Positions 37,381 to 45,503 of a stretch of 64,000 nucleotides of DNA are shown piece after piece. The notes beneath the pieces were generated by a model. That model was not told the origin of the DNA and did no database searches. It saw only the letters and a program-made list of their open reading frames with translations. The position numbers and the translations under genes were made by a program. Numbering within the stretch: the stretch's first letter is position 1; the number at the start of each line of letters is the position of its first letter. The DNA is from Sphingomonas sanguinis (lineage in GTDB: Bacteria; Pseudomonadota; Alphaproteobacteria; Sphingomonadales; Sphingomonadaceae): the NCBI RefSeq assembly GCF_019297835.1, contig NZ_CP079203.1, forward strand, positions 655,001 to 719,000, written 5' to 3'.

Positions 37381-39752
37381 GCCGTCGCCCCCGGCTTGGC
37401 CGCGAACAGCCGCATGCCGAAGATCGGCCCCGCCGAGCTGCGATCATGCGGCACGATGCGCACCCGCACGCTCTTCTTGCCCGCCGTCAGCGCAGGCGGC
37501 AACGGATATTCGACGTCGAAGAAAGCGCCCGGCTTGTCGTTCTCCAGATGCTGGGTCGCGACCTTCACATTGTCGACCAATATGTCGAAGTCCCGCGCGC
37601 GCTCTTCGCCCCAATAGGTACCCTGCAGGATCATCGGGCCGGGGCGCACCGCCATGGTGAACTCGAAATAGCCGCCCGACCGCGCATCGCGCCCCTGCCG
37701 CCCGCGATAGGAGACGGGGTAGGAAATGTCCGAGGTCAGCCCATGGTCGCGCTCGGGTTGCATCTCGCCGAGATGCATGACGTCGACCGAGCGGGCCGCA
37801 ATGTCGCGGGCCTTCGCCTGATCGGCCAGGAAGGCCGCCTCCTGCGCTTTCCACCCGGCATCGGTGAAGCGCTTGAAATAGACCGCGCTGCGCCGGTCAT
37901 ACTGGCTGAAGAAGGGTACGAAGCTCAGGTCCGCCGGACGGAAGATCCCCGCCGTCCTGTATCGCGCGGTCGCCGGATCGGCGGCGGTGAAGCCCGCCAG
38001 CGGATTGGCGCCGACCAGCACCGGGTCGGGCGAGTCCCACTTGTCCTCGCGCCCGCCCAGATCGGCCGCCATCACCATCGGTCCGCGCAGGACCGCCACG
38101 ACGCTATCGTCGCCGGGCGTCGTTTCGACCCGAAGGTCGAGCGGCAGGCGGATGGAAACCGTGTCCCCGGCCTTCCACCGACGATCGACCACAGCATAGC
38201 CCCGCTCGAAGCGCGGGGATACGGCGTGGCCGTTGACCTCGACCTGCGCCTGGCCGTTCGCCCAGCCCGGCACACGCAGCGCCAGCGGGAAGCGACCCGC
38301 CCGGTCGAGCCGCGTGAAGCTCAACCTCGCCTGCCCTTCCATCGGATAGGCGGTGTCGAGCGTCACGATCGCGCCGCGCTTCTCCCACCGGGCCTCTGCC
38401 GGGATGTAGAGATTGACGAAGAAGGTGTCGCCGCCCTGCCAGAAGATGGACTCGCCATGCTTTGCGTGAGCCTCCATCCCCGAGCCAACGCAGCACCAGA
38501 AGGCATCGTCCTTGTTAGTCGAAAACTCGCGCACCACGCCGCTCATCAGCGGCGTCATATAGGTGAAGCCGCCAGTTTGCGGATTTTGCGCGGCCATGGC
38601 GTGGTTCAGGTGCGCGCGCTCATAATAGTCGAAATAGCGCCCATCCGGCTGCCAGCCATAGAGATGCCGGGTCAGCTTCATCATGTTGTAGGTGTTGCAA
38701 TGCTCGCACGTCTGGTCGGTGATGTGCCGGGCGATCGTATCGGGTTCGGAGAAATACTCCCGGTCCGCATTGCCGCCGATGACATAGCTGTGATGCCCCG
38801 TCACCGTTTCCCAGAAGAAGCTCGCGCCCTTGGCGGGTTCGGCCTTGCCGGTGATCTCGTGGATGCGCGCCAGGCCGATCAGCTTGGGCACCTGGGTATT
38901 GGCGTGGAAATTGGCGAGCTTGTCCTCGCCCGCCACCAGCGGGTCGAGCACCTTGCGGTCATAGATGCGCTCGGCGAGCGCCAGCCACTGGCGGTCGTTG
39001 GTCCGCTGATAGAGTTCGGCATAGCTTTCGTTCAGCCCGCCATATTCACAGCCCAGCACCTTCTGCATCTGTTCGTCGTCAAGCGCGGCGAAGACGCGTG
39101 CGAAATAGCCGCCCAGCTTGACCGCGACGTCGAGCGCCTGCGCATTGCCCCAGCCGCCATGAATGTCGAGCAGCCCGGCAAACAGCTTGTGCACCGTATA
39201 GAGCGGCGACCACGACCCGTTGAGGTCGAATCCACCTGACTTGATCTTGCCCGCCATGATTTCGGGGAAAATCTCCTCGCCATCGACCACCGTGCCGTCC
39301 GCGCGCTTGCGGCCGAGCGCGCCGACATAGCCGGTCCCGCGCTTGGCTTGCGCCTCGGCCAGTTCGGCCACGATATAGTCGGCACGGCGGCGCATCTCGG
39401 TATCGCCGGTCTGCTGCCAGGTCAGCACCAGCGCCGACATGTAATGGCCGAGCGTATGGCCCGCGATCGTGTCGCTCTCCCACCCGCCATAGATCGGCGC
39501 CTTGGGTTCCAGTCCTGCATATTTGCGGAAATTGTACAGCAGCCGATCGGGACTGAGGCGGTAGAGATAACGGCGGTTGGTCTCGACGGCGGTCGCATAG
39601 ACGGACGGGCGCAGTCGCACCGCCGACAGTGGCAGCGGCTCCGCCTTGGCCGGGAGGATCGACGGCGCGGCCCCCACCGCCCGCGTCGCTATTCCCATCA
39701 ACGCGACGCCCGCCGCCCCCTGCATCCATTCCCGCCTGCTCGACCGCAGCAT
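37377..39752 (-). CDS. GH127 family beta-L-arabinofuranosidase-type glycosidase, Tat-exported
   Basis: A 791-residue exoglycosidase (DUF1680). The N-terminus has a twin-arginine signal, SSRREWMQGAAGVALMG. The catalytic residues of HypBA1 are present: Glu350 and Cys352 in CEHC, and Cys420-Cys421 in FWCCVGSGMEAHAKHGESIFWQ; Glu332 may be the acid/base. These correspond to HypBA1 Glu338, Cys340, Cys417 and Cys418. HypBA1 removes beta-1,2-L-arabinofuranosyl units from hydroxyproline-linked arabinan chains of extensin; related families (GH146) act on other linkages. First gene of a three-gene operon; GGGAGAG precedes the ATG. Confidence 0.92.
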   Translation of the reverse strand: MLRSSRREWMQGAAGVALMGIATRAVGAAPSILPAKAEPLPLSAVRLRPSVYATAVETNRRYLYRLSPDRLLYNFRKYAGLEPKAPIYGGWESDTIAGHTLGHYMSALVLTWQQTGDTEMRRRADYIVAELAEAQAKRGTGYVGALGRKRADGTVVDGEEIFPEIMAGKIKSGGFDLNGSWSPLYTVHKLFAGLLDIHGGWGNAQALDVAVKLGGYFARVFAALDDEQMQKVLGCEYGGLNESYAELYQRTNDRQWLALAERIYDRKVLDPLVAGEDKLANFHANTQVPKLIGLARIHEITGKAEPAKGASFFWETVTGHHSYVIGGNADREYFSEPDTIARHITDQTCEHCNTYNMMKLTRHLYGWQPDGRYFDYYERAHLNHAMAAQNPQTGGFTYMTPLMSGVVREFSTNKDDAFWCCVGSGMEAHAKHGESIFWQGGDTFFVNLYIPAEARWEKRGAIVTLDTAYPMEGQARLSFTRLDRAGRFPLALRVPGWANGQAQVEVNGHAVSPRFERGYAVVDRRWKAGDTVSIRLPLDLRVETTPGDDSVVAVLRGPMVMAADLGGREDKWDSPDPVLVGANPLAGFTAADPATARYRTAGIFRPADLSFVPFFSQYDRRSAVYFKRFTDAGWKAQEAAFLADQAKARDIAARSVDVMHLGEMQPERDHGLTSDISYPVSYRGRQGRDARSGGYFEFTMAVRPGPMILQGTYWGEERARDFDILVDNVKVATQHLENDKPGAFFDVEYPLPPALTAGKKSVRVRIVPHDRSSAGPIFGMRLFAAKPGATA

Positions 39753-39772
39753 CTTGCTCTCCCGGTAATACT

Positions 39773-39807
39773 GTATACCAATATAGCCAGAACGGGAGGG
39801 GGGTCAA
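39773..39807 (-). promoter_or_regulatory. promoter with GTATAC palindrome upstream of GH127
   Basis: Minus strand: TTGACC at 39807-39802, 16 bases, TATATT at 39785-39780, then GGTATACAG with the GTATAC core at 39778-39773. It is almost the same layout as at 34562. The site is in the 104-base divergent gap and could also control the DUF5695 gene on the other strand. Confidence 0.65.
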
Positions 39808-39856
39808 TTGCGATGGTCCCGCAGAGGAGCTTCCCGAGGTCAGGGATTTTATCGTC

Positions 39857-42601
39857 ATGCGCCAAAGCCTTATCCGCCTTTTGCCAGTCACGCTGGCCAC
39901 CCTTTCGGTCGTCGCCAGCGCCCATGACGCAGGCGTCCAAACGCAGCAGGAAACTGCCAATGATTCGCAAGAAGCCGCGACTTCGCGCTTTCGGGTCGGG
40001 GCGTTCCAACTGATCCTCGACCCCGCCAGCCAGACGGCGCGCGGCCTTTCGCCGATTGCGACGCCGGGCTTCGACTTTCTGCCGATCGGCCGTGCCAAGG
40101 AGCGCGCGGGCAATGGTTACAACCATCTGGGCGACATCCATCTGCGGCTGCGCCAGGGGGGCGGCGCGTGGCAGGATTATTCGTCCTCGCATGAACGGCG
40201 GCCGGTGCGGGCGCTGCCTGCTCGCGGGGCGGTGCTGGCGAAGGCGGACATCAGCGCGTCGACGGGGACCGGCCTGCCGCTGCGCATCGTGCGAGAGTGG
40301 GTGAACGACAAGGGCACTCCTACCCTGCGGTTCACCCTGACCAACACCTCCGCCACGCCGGTCGAGATCGGGGGCCTCGGCCTGCCGATGGTGTTCGACA
40401 ACATCATCACCGACCGGACTCTGGAACAGGCCCATGCGCAGGCGAGCTTCGCCGACCCCTATATCGGGCGGGACGCTGGCTATGTGCAGGTCACGCGGCT
40501 GAATGGCGCAGGCCCGGCGCTGCTCGTCATTCCGGAACGCGGGACGCCGCTGGAAGCCTATGTACCGATCCCCACGGTGCGCGAGACCGGTGGCAAGGCG
40601 GTCATTTCGGAGGCGAGCCCCCGCGCGCAGACTTCGGAAGGCTTTTACGACTGGACCATCGCCAGCGCCGCCTATGCCCAGACTGATTGGAAGAGGGGTA
40701 CACCCTGGAACGAAGCGACCAGCTTCTCGCTCGCACCCGGCCAGAGCCGCACGATCGGCCTGCGCCTCGTCACCGCGCCCAGCATCCGCGCGATCGAGCC
40801 GACGCTGACGGCGCAGGGATGTCCCGTCGTGGTCGGCGTGCCCGGCTATGTCGTGCCGACCGATCTGGAGGCATCGCTGTTCGTGCGCTCGCCATCCGCG
40901 ATCACCGGCATCGCCAGCTATCCGGCGGGGGCGCTGGACGTGACCAAGGCACCAGGCAAGCCGGGCTGGACGCGCCTGTCGGTACGCGGGCGGCAATGGG
41001 GCCGGGCGCGCCTGACTCTCACCTATGCCGATGGTCAGGTCCAGACGGTCCAGTATTTCGTCACCAAGCCGCTCGAACAGACGATGGCCGATCTAGGCCG
41101 CTTCTCGACCACCAAACAGTGGTTCGAGGGCAAGGGCGATCCCTTTGGCCGCTCGCCCGCCATCCTGACCTATGACCGTGAGGCCGATAGCATCGTCACC
41201 GCCGACCCGCGCGTCTGGATTTCGGGCATGAGCGACGAGGGCGGCGCGGGCAGCTGGGTCGCGGCAGTGATGAAGCAACTCGACAACCCCAACGCAGCGG
41301 AAATCGCGCGCATTGAGGAGCTGGTCGACAAGACGGTGGTCGGGCGGCTGCAGGTCGCCGATGGTACTCATGCGGGCGGCGTCAAGAAGAGCCTGTTCTA
41401 TTATGATCCGGCCGCCTTTCCGAACCTCTACCAACCGGCCAAAGACTGGCAGAGCTGGACCTCGTGGAAGAAGGATCAGGCCGACGATCTGGGCCGCGCC
41501 TATAACTACCCGCATGTCGCGGCGGGCCATTGGGCGCTGTACCGGATCGCGCGCAACCATGCCGGGCTGACGCGGGTGCATGACTGGCCATGGTATCTCG
41601 ACCATGCCTATCAGACGATCGTCGCGATGATGCGCGACGCGCCGCATTATGCGCAGTTCGGACTGATGGAGGGCGATGTCTTCGTCGACATCCTGACCGA
41701 CCTGAAGCGCGAAGGCTGGACCGACAAGGCCGCCGAGGTCGAACGCCTGATGAAGGGACGCGCGGACCACTGGCGCACCCTGCAATATCCGTTCGGCAGC
41801 GAGATGGCCTGGGACTCCACCGGCCAAGCCGAGGTCTATGCCTGGATGCGCTATTTCGGTTACGGTCCCCAGGCCGATGTCACGCGTGAGGTCATTCTGG
41901 GCTATGACCCGTCGATCCCGCACTGGGGCTATAACGGCAATGCGCGGCGTTATTGGGACTTCCTCTACGGCGGCAAATATCCGCGACTGGAGCGGCAGAT
42001 CCATCATTACGGGTCGACGCTGAACGCCATTCCGCTGTTCGATTCGTTCCGCCGCAATCCCGCCGACATGCATCTGCTGCGCGTCGCCTATGGCGGGTTG
42101 ATGGGCGGCATCACCAATATCGACCAGAGTGGTGCATCCTCGGCCGCCTTCCACAGCTGGCCCGACCGGATGGAATGGGACCCGTATAGCGGCGATTATG
42201 GAATGGGTTTTTTCGGTCATGCCTATGCCGCCGCGACCTATGTGGTGAACGATCCGACGCTGGGCTGGCTCTCCTATGGCGGAAACCTGTCGCAGAACGG
42301 CGGGCGTGTGCATGTCGAGCCGCATGACGGGGCGCGAGCGCGGGTCTTCGTTGCGCCGGTCGGACTTTGGCTGACGCTGGAGGCGGGCAAGATCAAGGCG
42401 GTGGATTATGATCCGGCGAGCGGCGCGGTCCGCCTGACCCTCGACCCGGCCACGGGCGACACACCCGCCGCGCGTCTGTTCGTCGAGACGACGACGCCCG
42501 GCGGCCGCCCCTATCGCCCCGATCGCGGGACGTTCGAGCGTGGCGGTTACACCGTGCCGCTGTCGGGCACGGCCTCCAAACTGGTCTTGTCCGCCAGATA
42601 G
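39857..42601 (+). CDS. large secreted DUF5695-like protein, possible (alpha/alpha)6-barrel glycosidase
   Basis: A 914-residue exported protein, signal MRQSLIRLLPVTLATLSVVASA. The first ~430 residues are beta-rich (two or more beta-sandwich segments). Residues about 470-800 are helical, with Trp/Tyr/His-rich motifs such as HWALYRIARN, DWPWYLDHAYQTIVAMMRDAP, FGSEMAWDSTGQAEVYAW, and PHWGYNGNARRYWDFLYGGK. A C-terminal beta domain closes it. The pattern suggests a carbohydrate-active (alpha/alpha)6 barrel with acidic residues at FGSEMAWD and MEGDVFVD, but I know of no proven activity. Divergent from GH127. The 3' end overlaps mutT by 55 bases. Confidence 0.72.
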   Translation: MRQSLIRLLPVTLATLSVVASAHDAGVQTQQETANDSQEAATSRFRVGAFQLILDPASQTARGLSPIATPGFDFLPIGRAKERAGNGYNHLGDIHLRLRQGGGAWQDYSSSHERRPVRALPARGAVLAKADISASTGTGLPLRIVREWVNDKGTPTLRFTLTNTSATPVEIGGLGLPMVFDNIITDRTLEQAHAQASFADPYIGRDAGYVQVTRLNGAGPALLVIPERGTPLEAYVPIPTVRETGGKAVISEASPRAQTSEGFYDWTIASAAYAQTDWKRGTPWNEATSFSLAPGQSRTIGLRLVTAPSIRAIEPTLTAQGCPVVVGVPGYVVPTDLEASLFVRSPSAITGIASYPAGALDVTKAPGKPGWTRLSVRGRQWGRARLTLTYADGQVQTVQYFVTKPLEQTMADLGRFSTTKQWFEGKGDPFGRSPAILTYDREADSIVTADPRVWISGMSDEGGAGSWVAAVMKQLDNPNAAEIARIEELVDKTVVGRLQVADGTHAGGVKKSLFYYDPAAFPNLYQPAKDWQSWTSWKKDQADDLGRAYNYPHVAAGHWALYRIARNHAGLTRVHDWPWYLDHAYQTIVAMMRDAPHYAQFGLMEGDVFVDILTDLKREGWTDKAAEVERLMKGRADHWRTLQYPFGSEMAWDSTGQAEVYAWMRYFGYGPQADVTREVILGYDPSIPHWGYNGNARRYWDFLYGGKYPRLERQIHHYGSTLNAIPLFDSFRRNPADMHLLRVAYGGLMGGITNIDQSGASSAAFHSWPDRMEWDPYSGDYGMGFFGHAYAAATYVVNDPTLGWLSYGGNLSQNGGRVHVEPHDGARARVFVAPVGLWLTLEAGKIKAVDYDPASGAVRLTLDPATGDTPAARLFVETTTPGGRPYRPDRGTFERGGYTVPLSGTASKLVLSAR

Positions 42602-43014
42602 GCGGCGAGCTGGCGGACGAGCGGCCCATCGGCGGGCGGCATGGGCCAGGCATGCATGTCGGCGGGCTGGCACCAGGTCAGCCCGTCCGCTTCCAGCGCG
42701 ACCGGCGTGCCCGACCAGGAACGGATGACATAAAGCAGCAGCAGGAGATGGCGACCGGGCAACGGCTCGGTCGCGAAGCCCGCCGGTTCCAGCATTCCGG
42801 GGGCGACCGTGATCGCCAGTTCCTCGTGAAGTTCGCGAACCAGCGCCGCCTCGGGCGTCTCACCGGGTTCCAGCTTGCCGCCGGGAAACTCCCACAAGCC
42901 CGCCAGCGCCTTGCCCGCCGGGCGTTGCTGCAAAAGCACACGGCCATGTTCGTCCACAAGCGCCGCAGCGACGACGGGAAAAAGGACAGTGAGCATATTC
43001 GGCCTATCGATCAT
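42547..43014 (-). CDS. mutT: 8-oxo-dGTP pyrophosphatase MutT-like Nudix hydrolase
   Basis: A 155-residue Nudix protein. Nudix box GGKLEPGETPEAALVRELHEEL is complete. VLLQQRPAGKALAGLWEFPGG is typical of MutT, which removes 8-oxo-dGTP. ATG 43014 has AAGG upstream; ATG 42996 is alternative. The 3' end overlaps the convergent DUF5695 gene. Confidence 0.88.
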   Translation of the reverse strand: MIDRPNMLTVLFPVVAAALVDEHGRVLLQQRPAGKALAGLWEFPGGKLEPGETPEAALVRELHEELAITVAPGMLEPAGFATEPLPGRHLLLLLYVIRSWSGTPVALEADGLTWCQPADMHAWPMPPADGPLVRQLAAYLADKTSLEAVPDSGTV

Positions 43015-43046
43015 TTCTTAACCTTACTCGGTTATCCCGGCGGATC

Positions 43047-43238
43047 ATGAAAGCGCGGATGATCCTGTACGACCTGCGACGCCTGATAGCCGACACGCGC
43101 GGTTCGTCGGCGGTGGAATATGGCCTGATCGTCGCCACCGTCATGCTGGCCGTATTCGCAAGCCTGTCCCAGATGGGTTTCAGCCTGCAGAAGCTCGCCT
43201 ATCTAATCGCCGATCAGCTCAGCCTGACAAGCCGTTAG
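43047..43238 (+). CDS. Flp family type IVb pilin, first of two
   Basis: A 63-residue prepilin. Positively charged leader MKARMILYDLRRLIADTRG then SSAVEYGLIVATVMLAVFASLS; the G-x-x-A-V-E-Y-G motif with Glu at +5 after the cleaved Gly is the Flp signature. The tail (LAYLIADQLSLTSR) is longer and less Gly/Thr-rich than that of the second pilin, so it may be a minor pilin or divergent copy. No tad/cpa genes are in the window. Confidence 0.85.
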   Translation: MKARMILYDLRRLIADTRGSSAVEYGLIVATVMLAVFASLSQMGFSLQKLAYLIADQLSLTSR

Positions 43239-43362
43239 AATTTCTTCCCAACCGCCCGCCTTAAGGCTTCCTCAACCACTGCAAGGCTAAACCGCCGCAA
43301 GCTGAACCGGCGCTCCGGGGCAGCCGGGTGATAGACTGTAACAAGACGCAACGGAGACCGGA

Positions 43363-43542
43363 ATGACCACCATCCGCAAGATGATCAAGAACAGCAAGGG
43401 CGCAACGGCCATCGAATATGGCCTGATCGCTGCCCTGATCGCTGTTGCTGCCATCGGCGCCATGAAGACCCTTGGCACCTCGCTGAGCGGGACCTTCACC
43501 AACATCTCGACCAAGGTCGCAAACCCGTCGGCCGCTAAGTAA
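43363..43542 (+). CDS. Flp family type IVb pilin, second of two
   Basis: A 59-residue prepilin starting at ATG 43363 (GGAG upstream). MTTIRKMIKNSKG then ATAIEYGLIAALIAVAAIGAMK; the tail TLGTSLSGTFTNIS resembles the canonical Flp major pilin. A double hairpin terminator follows. Encoded 124 bases after the first pilin gene, in a region that could hold its own promoter. Confidence 0.88.
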   Translation: MTTIRKMIKNSKGATAIEYGLIAALIAVAAIGAMKTLGTSLSGTFTNISTKVANPSAAK

Positions 43543-43552
43543 ATCCGATACC

Positions 43553-43632
43553 GGGCGGCGTTCGATCGCCGCCCCTCAAGGATTTCTAGTATTGAGGGGG
43601 CGAGTCGATACGTTCGACTCGCCCCCTTCTTT
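43553..43632 (+). terminator. double hairpin and Rho-independent terminator after the Flp pilins
   Basis: First hairpin GGGCGGCG/CGCCGCCC at 43553-43574. Second, a perfect 13-base stem GGGGGCGAGTCGA/TCGACTCGCCCCC at 43596-43626, followed by TTCTTTG. The first hairpin may stabilise the pilin mRNA 3' end. Confidence 0.88.
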
Positions 43633-43641
43633 GTGCGACTA

Positions 43642-44592
43642 TTAAAGCCGCCCCATCGCCAGGAACTTGGCGGCACGCCCGCGCTTCAGCTCGTCACGGC
43701 CCAGGCCGCCCAGCTCGCCCAGCGCCTTTTCGACCGCATCACCCAGATTGGCGATCGCGCCCGCATGATCGCGATGCGCGCCGCCCACCGGCTCGGGCAC
43801 GATGGTGTCGATCACGCCGAAATGCTTCAGGTCCTGCGCGGTGACGCGCATCGCCTCGGCCGCGTCCGATGCCTTGTCGGCGGTCCGCCACAGGATCGAG
43901 GCGCAACCCTCGGGGCTGATGACCGAATAGACCGCGTGCTCGAACATCAGCACCCGGTTGCCCGCCGCCAGCGCAACCGCGCCGCCCGAGCCGCCTTCGC
44001 CGACGATCGCCGAGACGACCGGCACACCTGCCGCCAGACAGGCCTCGGTCGACCGCGCAATGGCTTCCGCCTGGCCGCGCTCTTCGGCCTGGATGCCGGG
44101 GAACGCACCCGAGGTATCGACCAGCGTCACGATCGGCAGACCGAAGCGATCGGCCAGTTCGACCAGGCGAATCGCCTTGCGATAGCCCTCCGGCTTGCCC
44201 ATGCCGAAATTGTGGCGCAGGCGGCTGGCGGTATCCTCACCCTTTTCATGGCCCAGCACCATGACGCGCTGGCCGCGAAACTGCGCAAAGCCGCCCATGA
44301 TCGCCTGATCGTCGCCGAAGGCGCGGTCGCCCGCCAGCGGCACGAACTCGTCGAACAACCCGGCGACATAATGCTTGAAGTGCGGACGCTGCGGGTGACG
44401 AGCGACCTGCGTCTTCTGCCACGGGGTCAGCTTGGCGAAGGTATCGCGCAGCAGCTTGTCGGACTTGGCCTGGAGCTTGGCGATCTCCGCGCCGATATCG
44501 ACCGTCCCTTCGGCGGTCGTATCGCGCAGCTCGTCGATCCGGCTCTGAAGCTCGGCGATCGGTTTCTCGAAATCGAGGAAGGTCGTTGACAT
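43642..44592 (-). CDS. accA: acetyl-CoA carboxylase carboxyltransferase subunit alpha
   Basis: Transfers CO2 from carboxybiotin to acetyl-CoA, first step of fatty acid synthesis. The 316-residue protein has FLDFEKPIAELQSRIDELR, ARHPQRPHFKHYV, VMVLGHEKG, FGMGKPEGYRKA and LPIVTLVDTSGAFPGIQAEERGQ, then EGGSGGAVALAAGNRVLMFE. Complete and ordinary. Encoded 11 bases after xerD. Confidence 0.97.
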   Translation of the reverse strand: MSTTFLDFEKPIAELQSRIDELRDTTAEGTVDIGAEIAKLQAKSDKLLRDTFAKLTPWQKTQVARHPQRPHFKHYVAGLFDEFVPLAGDRAFGDDQAIMGGFAQFRGQRVMVLGHEKGEDTASRLRHNFGMGKPEGYRKAIRLVELADRFGLPIVTLVDTSGAFPGIQAEERGQAEAIARSTEACLAAGVPVVSAIVGEGGSGGAVALAAGNRVLMFEHAVYSVISPEGCASILWRTADKASDAAEAMRVTAQDLKHFGVIDTIVPEPVGGAHRDHAGAIANLGDAVEKALGELGGLGRDELKRGRAAKFLAMGRL

Positions 44593-44603
44593 GGCGCTAT
44601 CGC

Positions 44604-45503
44604 CTAAGGGCGCTTGTCCCGAAAATCAACGAGCGGGTGCTTGGCATTGACGAGTTCGACCAACCGGCTCGCCTCGACATGCGTATAGATCTCGGTCGTG
44701 GCGATGTCCGCATGGCCCAGCATCGCCTGCACCGCACGCAGATCGGCCCCGCCGCCGAGCAGATGCGTGGCAAAGGCATGGCGCAGCACATGCGGGCTGA
44801 CCCGCTCGGGCGGAATGCCCGCTTCCGCCGCGAGCGCCTTGATGAGCTGATAGAGGCGGATGCGGGTCAGGTGCCGCTTTCCGCCGGGGAAAAGCCAGAG
44901 CTTGTCGGCCGGGACATGCACGCGCCACGCCGCCACCGCCGCCCGCGCCCGGTCGGAGATCGGGACCATCCGCTCGGCGCCGCCCTTGCCCTTCAGGATC
45001 AGGAAGGGGCGGTCCGGGTGAACGGCATTGCGCGGCAGGGCGACCAGCTCGCTGGCGCGCAGACCCGAACCATAGAGCAGTTCGACCAGCGCCGCGAGCC
45101 GCAGATCATTCGCACTGGGGTGCGCCGCCCCCGTCCGCTCGGCGATGGCGGAGAACAGCTGGTCTATATCGGCATGGCTGAGTATCTTGGGCAGCGCGCG
45201 CCGCTGACCCGGACGTGGGAGCACCGACGAGGGATCGTCGTCGCGCAGCCCCTCCTCATGCAGGAAGGCATAGAAGCGTCGCAGCGCCGCCGCCTTGCGC
45301 GCGACGGTGGCGTTCGCCAGCGACGCCCAGCCCTCCGCCAACCGCTGGAGCGCGGACGCATCGGCTTCGCTCAAACCCTCCATCGCCTCGGCGGCGAGCC
45401 GCAGGTCGGAGCGATAGGCGGCCAGCGTATTCCCCGCCGCGCCCGCCTCCGCCGCCATCATCTCCAGAAAGCGGTCGACCAGCGCGGCGTCGCGCATATT
45501 CAT
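44604..45503 (-). CDS. xerD: site-specific tyrosine recombinase XerD
   Basis: Resolves chromosome dimers at dif with XerC. The 299-residue protein has a SAM-like core-binding domain (FLEMMAAEAGAAGNTLAAYRSDL) and a catalytic domain with all residues: Arg in LYGSGLRASEL, Lys in LKGKGGAERMVP, HVLRHAFATHL, and MLGHADIATTEIYTHV (His and Tyr). The ATG at 45503 overlaps the upstream stop as ATGA. Next to accA and close to aroK, an arrangement common in alphaproteobacteria; it is a housekeeping gene, not a mobile-element integrase. Confidence 0.93.
   Translation of the reverse strand: MNMRDAALVDRFLEMMAAEAGAAGNTLAAYRSDLRLAAEAMEGLSEADASALQRLAEGWASLANATVARKAAALRRFYAFLHEEGLRDDDPSSVLPRPGQRRALPKILSHADIDQLFSAIAERTGAAHPSANDLRLAALVELLYGSGLRASELVALPRNAVHPDRPFLILKGKGGAERMVPISDRARAAVAAWRVHVPADKLWLFPGGKRHLTRIRLYQLIKALAAEAGIPPERVSPHVLRHAFATHLLGGGADLRAVQAMLGHADIATTEIYTHVEASRLVELVNAKHPLVDFRDKRP

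Noticed and set aside
37113..39239. 708-residue open frame on the plus strand
   Set aside because: Antisense to GH127, which has a complete active site; composition is shadow-like.
41093..42673. 526-residue open frame on the minus strand
   Set aside because: Antisense to the DUF5695-like gene, without recognisable features.
44604..45503. Tyrosine recombinase as integrase of a mobile element
   Set aside because: Its place beside accA and near aroK, lack of flanking repeats and normal XerD sequence show a housekeeping gene.
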